Shown one piece after another: positions 5,329 to 5,778 of a stretch of 5,778 nt of DNA (position 1 is its first letter; each line of letters begins with the position of its first letter). The DNA comes from Modestobacter sp. (GTDB lineage Bacteria; Actinomycetota; Actinomycetes; Mycobacteriales; Geodermatophilaceae). The notes beneath the pieces are model-generated. The model saw only the letters and a program-made list of their open reading frames with translations. It made no database searches and had not been told where the DNA came from. The position numbers and the translations under genes were made by a program. The stretch lies in assembly GCA_025963425.1 (NCBI GenBank), contig JAOPUQ010000078.1, positions 1-5,778 on the forward strand, written 5' to 3'.

Positions 5329-5778
5329 CGGGCAGCTCCTCCACTGCCGGTGCGCCGGCGCTCGGCGACGAAGCGGACCACGTCGGCCAGCCAGTCGCGG
5401 TCGGTCCGCAGCCGCAGGTGCGCCGCCCCGGCCCGCCGCAGGCCCGCGGCGATCTCCTGCCGCTGGGCGGCGGCACCCTCGGCGAACCGCTGCCGGAAGG
5501 CGGCGTTGCCGGTGGGCACCTCGAGGGTCTGCCCGCTCTCCGGGTCCACCACGGTCAGCAGCCCGACGTCGGTGAGCTCCAGCTCGCGCGGGTCGACGAC
5601 CTCGATGGCCAGCAGCTCGTGCCGGGCGCCGAGGCCCCGCAGTGGGCGCTCCCAGTCGGCGGGACCCCGCGCGTCCGAGCCCAGGAAGTCCGAGATCACC
5701 ACGACCAGCCCGCGCCGCCGGGGCGGCCGGCGCAGCGACTCCAGAGCGGCCGCCAGGTCGCCCCGCCGCCCACCACCG
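5325..5778 (-). CDS. DUF58-domain protein, C-terminal part (5' end outside window)
   Basis: The last 150 codons of a DUF58 protein, open to the window edge and ending at TGA 5325-5327. GDLAAALESLRR leads into RRRGLVVVISDFLGSD (fragment residues 20-35), the strand and Asp typical of the VWA-like fold in DUF58. Next come GARHELLAIEVVDPRELELTDVG, split here by family-typical turns, and VVDPESGQTLEVPTGN. The end is the usual helical tail, AEGAAAQRQEIAAGLRRAGA, then LRTDRDWLADVVRFVAERRR. These proteins usually sit between a MoxR ATPase gene and VWA genes, and the VWA gene here overlaps it by 4 bp. The true start lies beyond 5778: the GTG at 5700-5702 is inside the conserved strand and is not the start. 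Confidence 0.9.
   Translation of the reverse strand, partial: GGGRRGDLAAALESLRRPPRRRGLVVVISDFLGSDARGPADWERPLRGLGARHELLAIEVVDPRELELTDVGLLTVVDPESGQTLEVPTGNAAFRQRFAEGAAAQRQEIAAGLRRAGAAHLRLRTDRDWLADVVRFVAERRRTGSGGAAR
5336..5342 (-). promoter_or_regulatory. Ribosome binding site of the VWA gene
   Basis: On the minus strand GGAGGAG lies 7 nt before the ATG at 5328, inside the final codons of the DUF58 gene. It fixes the VWA start and, with the ATGA overlap, indicates coupled translation of the two proteins. Confidence 0.8.

Noticed and set aside
4235..5476. A 413-codon minus-strand open frame
   Set aside because: It lies out of frame over the VWA gene and the palindromes and has no family motifs.
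1..5778. tRNA, rRNA, CRISPR array or riboswitch
   Set aside because: I saw no cloverleaf ends, regularly spaced repeats or known riboswitch core anywhere in the window on either strand.

Overview
The window reads as chromosomal DNA of a high-GC actinobacterium. Codons end overwhelmingly in G or C, genes are tightly packed, a P450 is paired with a small 3Fe-4S ferredoxin, one gene looks leaderless with a TANNNT box, and there is a DUF58/VWA gene pair of the type found in mycobacteria and relatives. A Geodermatophilaceae-like or similar actinomycete is a guess from style only, not something the sequence proves.

Layout. (1) Positions 1-453: the 3' end of a cytochrome P450 gene followed 16 bp later by a 3Fe-4S ferredoxin gene, a typical monooxygenase plus electron-donor pair. 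(2) 454-1150: a 172-bp spacer with a candidate promoter, then a RibD_C/DHFR-like reductase gene. Recognisable family sequence runs upstream of its first ATG, so its 5' end may be damaged. (3) About 1250-2840: a stretch of decayed genes. It holds a DoxX-family membrane protein without its first membrane segment, an acyl-CoA dehydrogenase C-terminal remnant broken by several frameshifts, and, on the minus strand, an IS5-type transposase with at least two internal deletions. (4) 2920-3273 (minus): an intact glyoxalase/VOC-fold protein, divergent from (5) 3351-4322 (plus): an intact quinone-oxidoreductase-like MDR enzyme with a probable leaderless promoter. (6) 4324-4371: two tandem copies of one perfect palindrome, filling the gap between convergent genes and probably a two-way terminator. 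(7) 4372-5778 (minus): a membrane-anchored VWA protein overlapped by 4 bp by the end of a DUF58 gene that runs off the window. This is the usual MoxR-DUF58-VWA order.

How the genes fit together. The P450 and ferredoxin would act together in an oxidation. The DUF58 and VWA proteins are probably co-translated partners of a MoxR AAA+ ATPase lying beyond position 5778. The central region looks like accessory DNA damaged by insertion and deletion, with intact chromosomal genes on its right. I found no convincing new biological system. The points most worth a second look are the doubled palindrome at 4324-4371, the hidden acyl-CoA dehydrogenase remnant at about 1753-2046, and the missing start of the DHFR-like gene.
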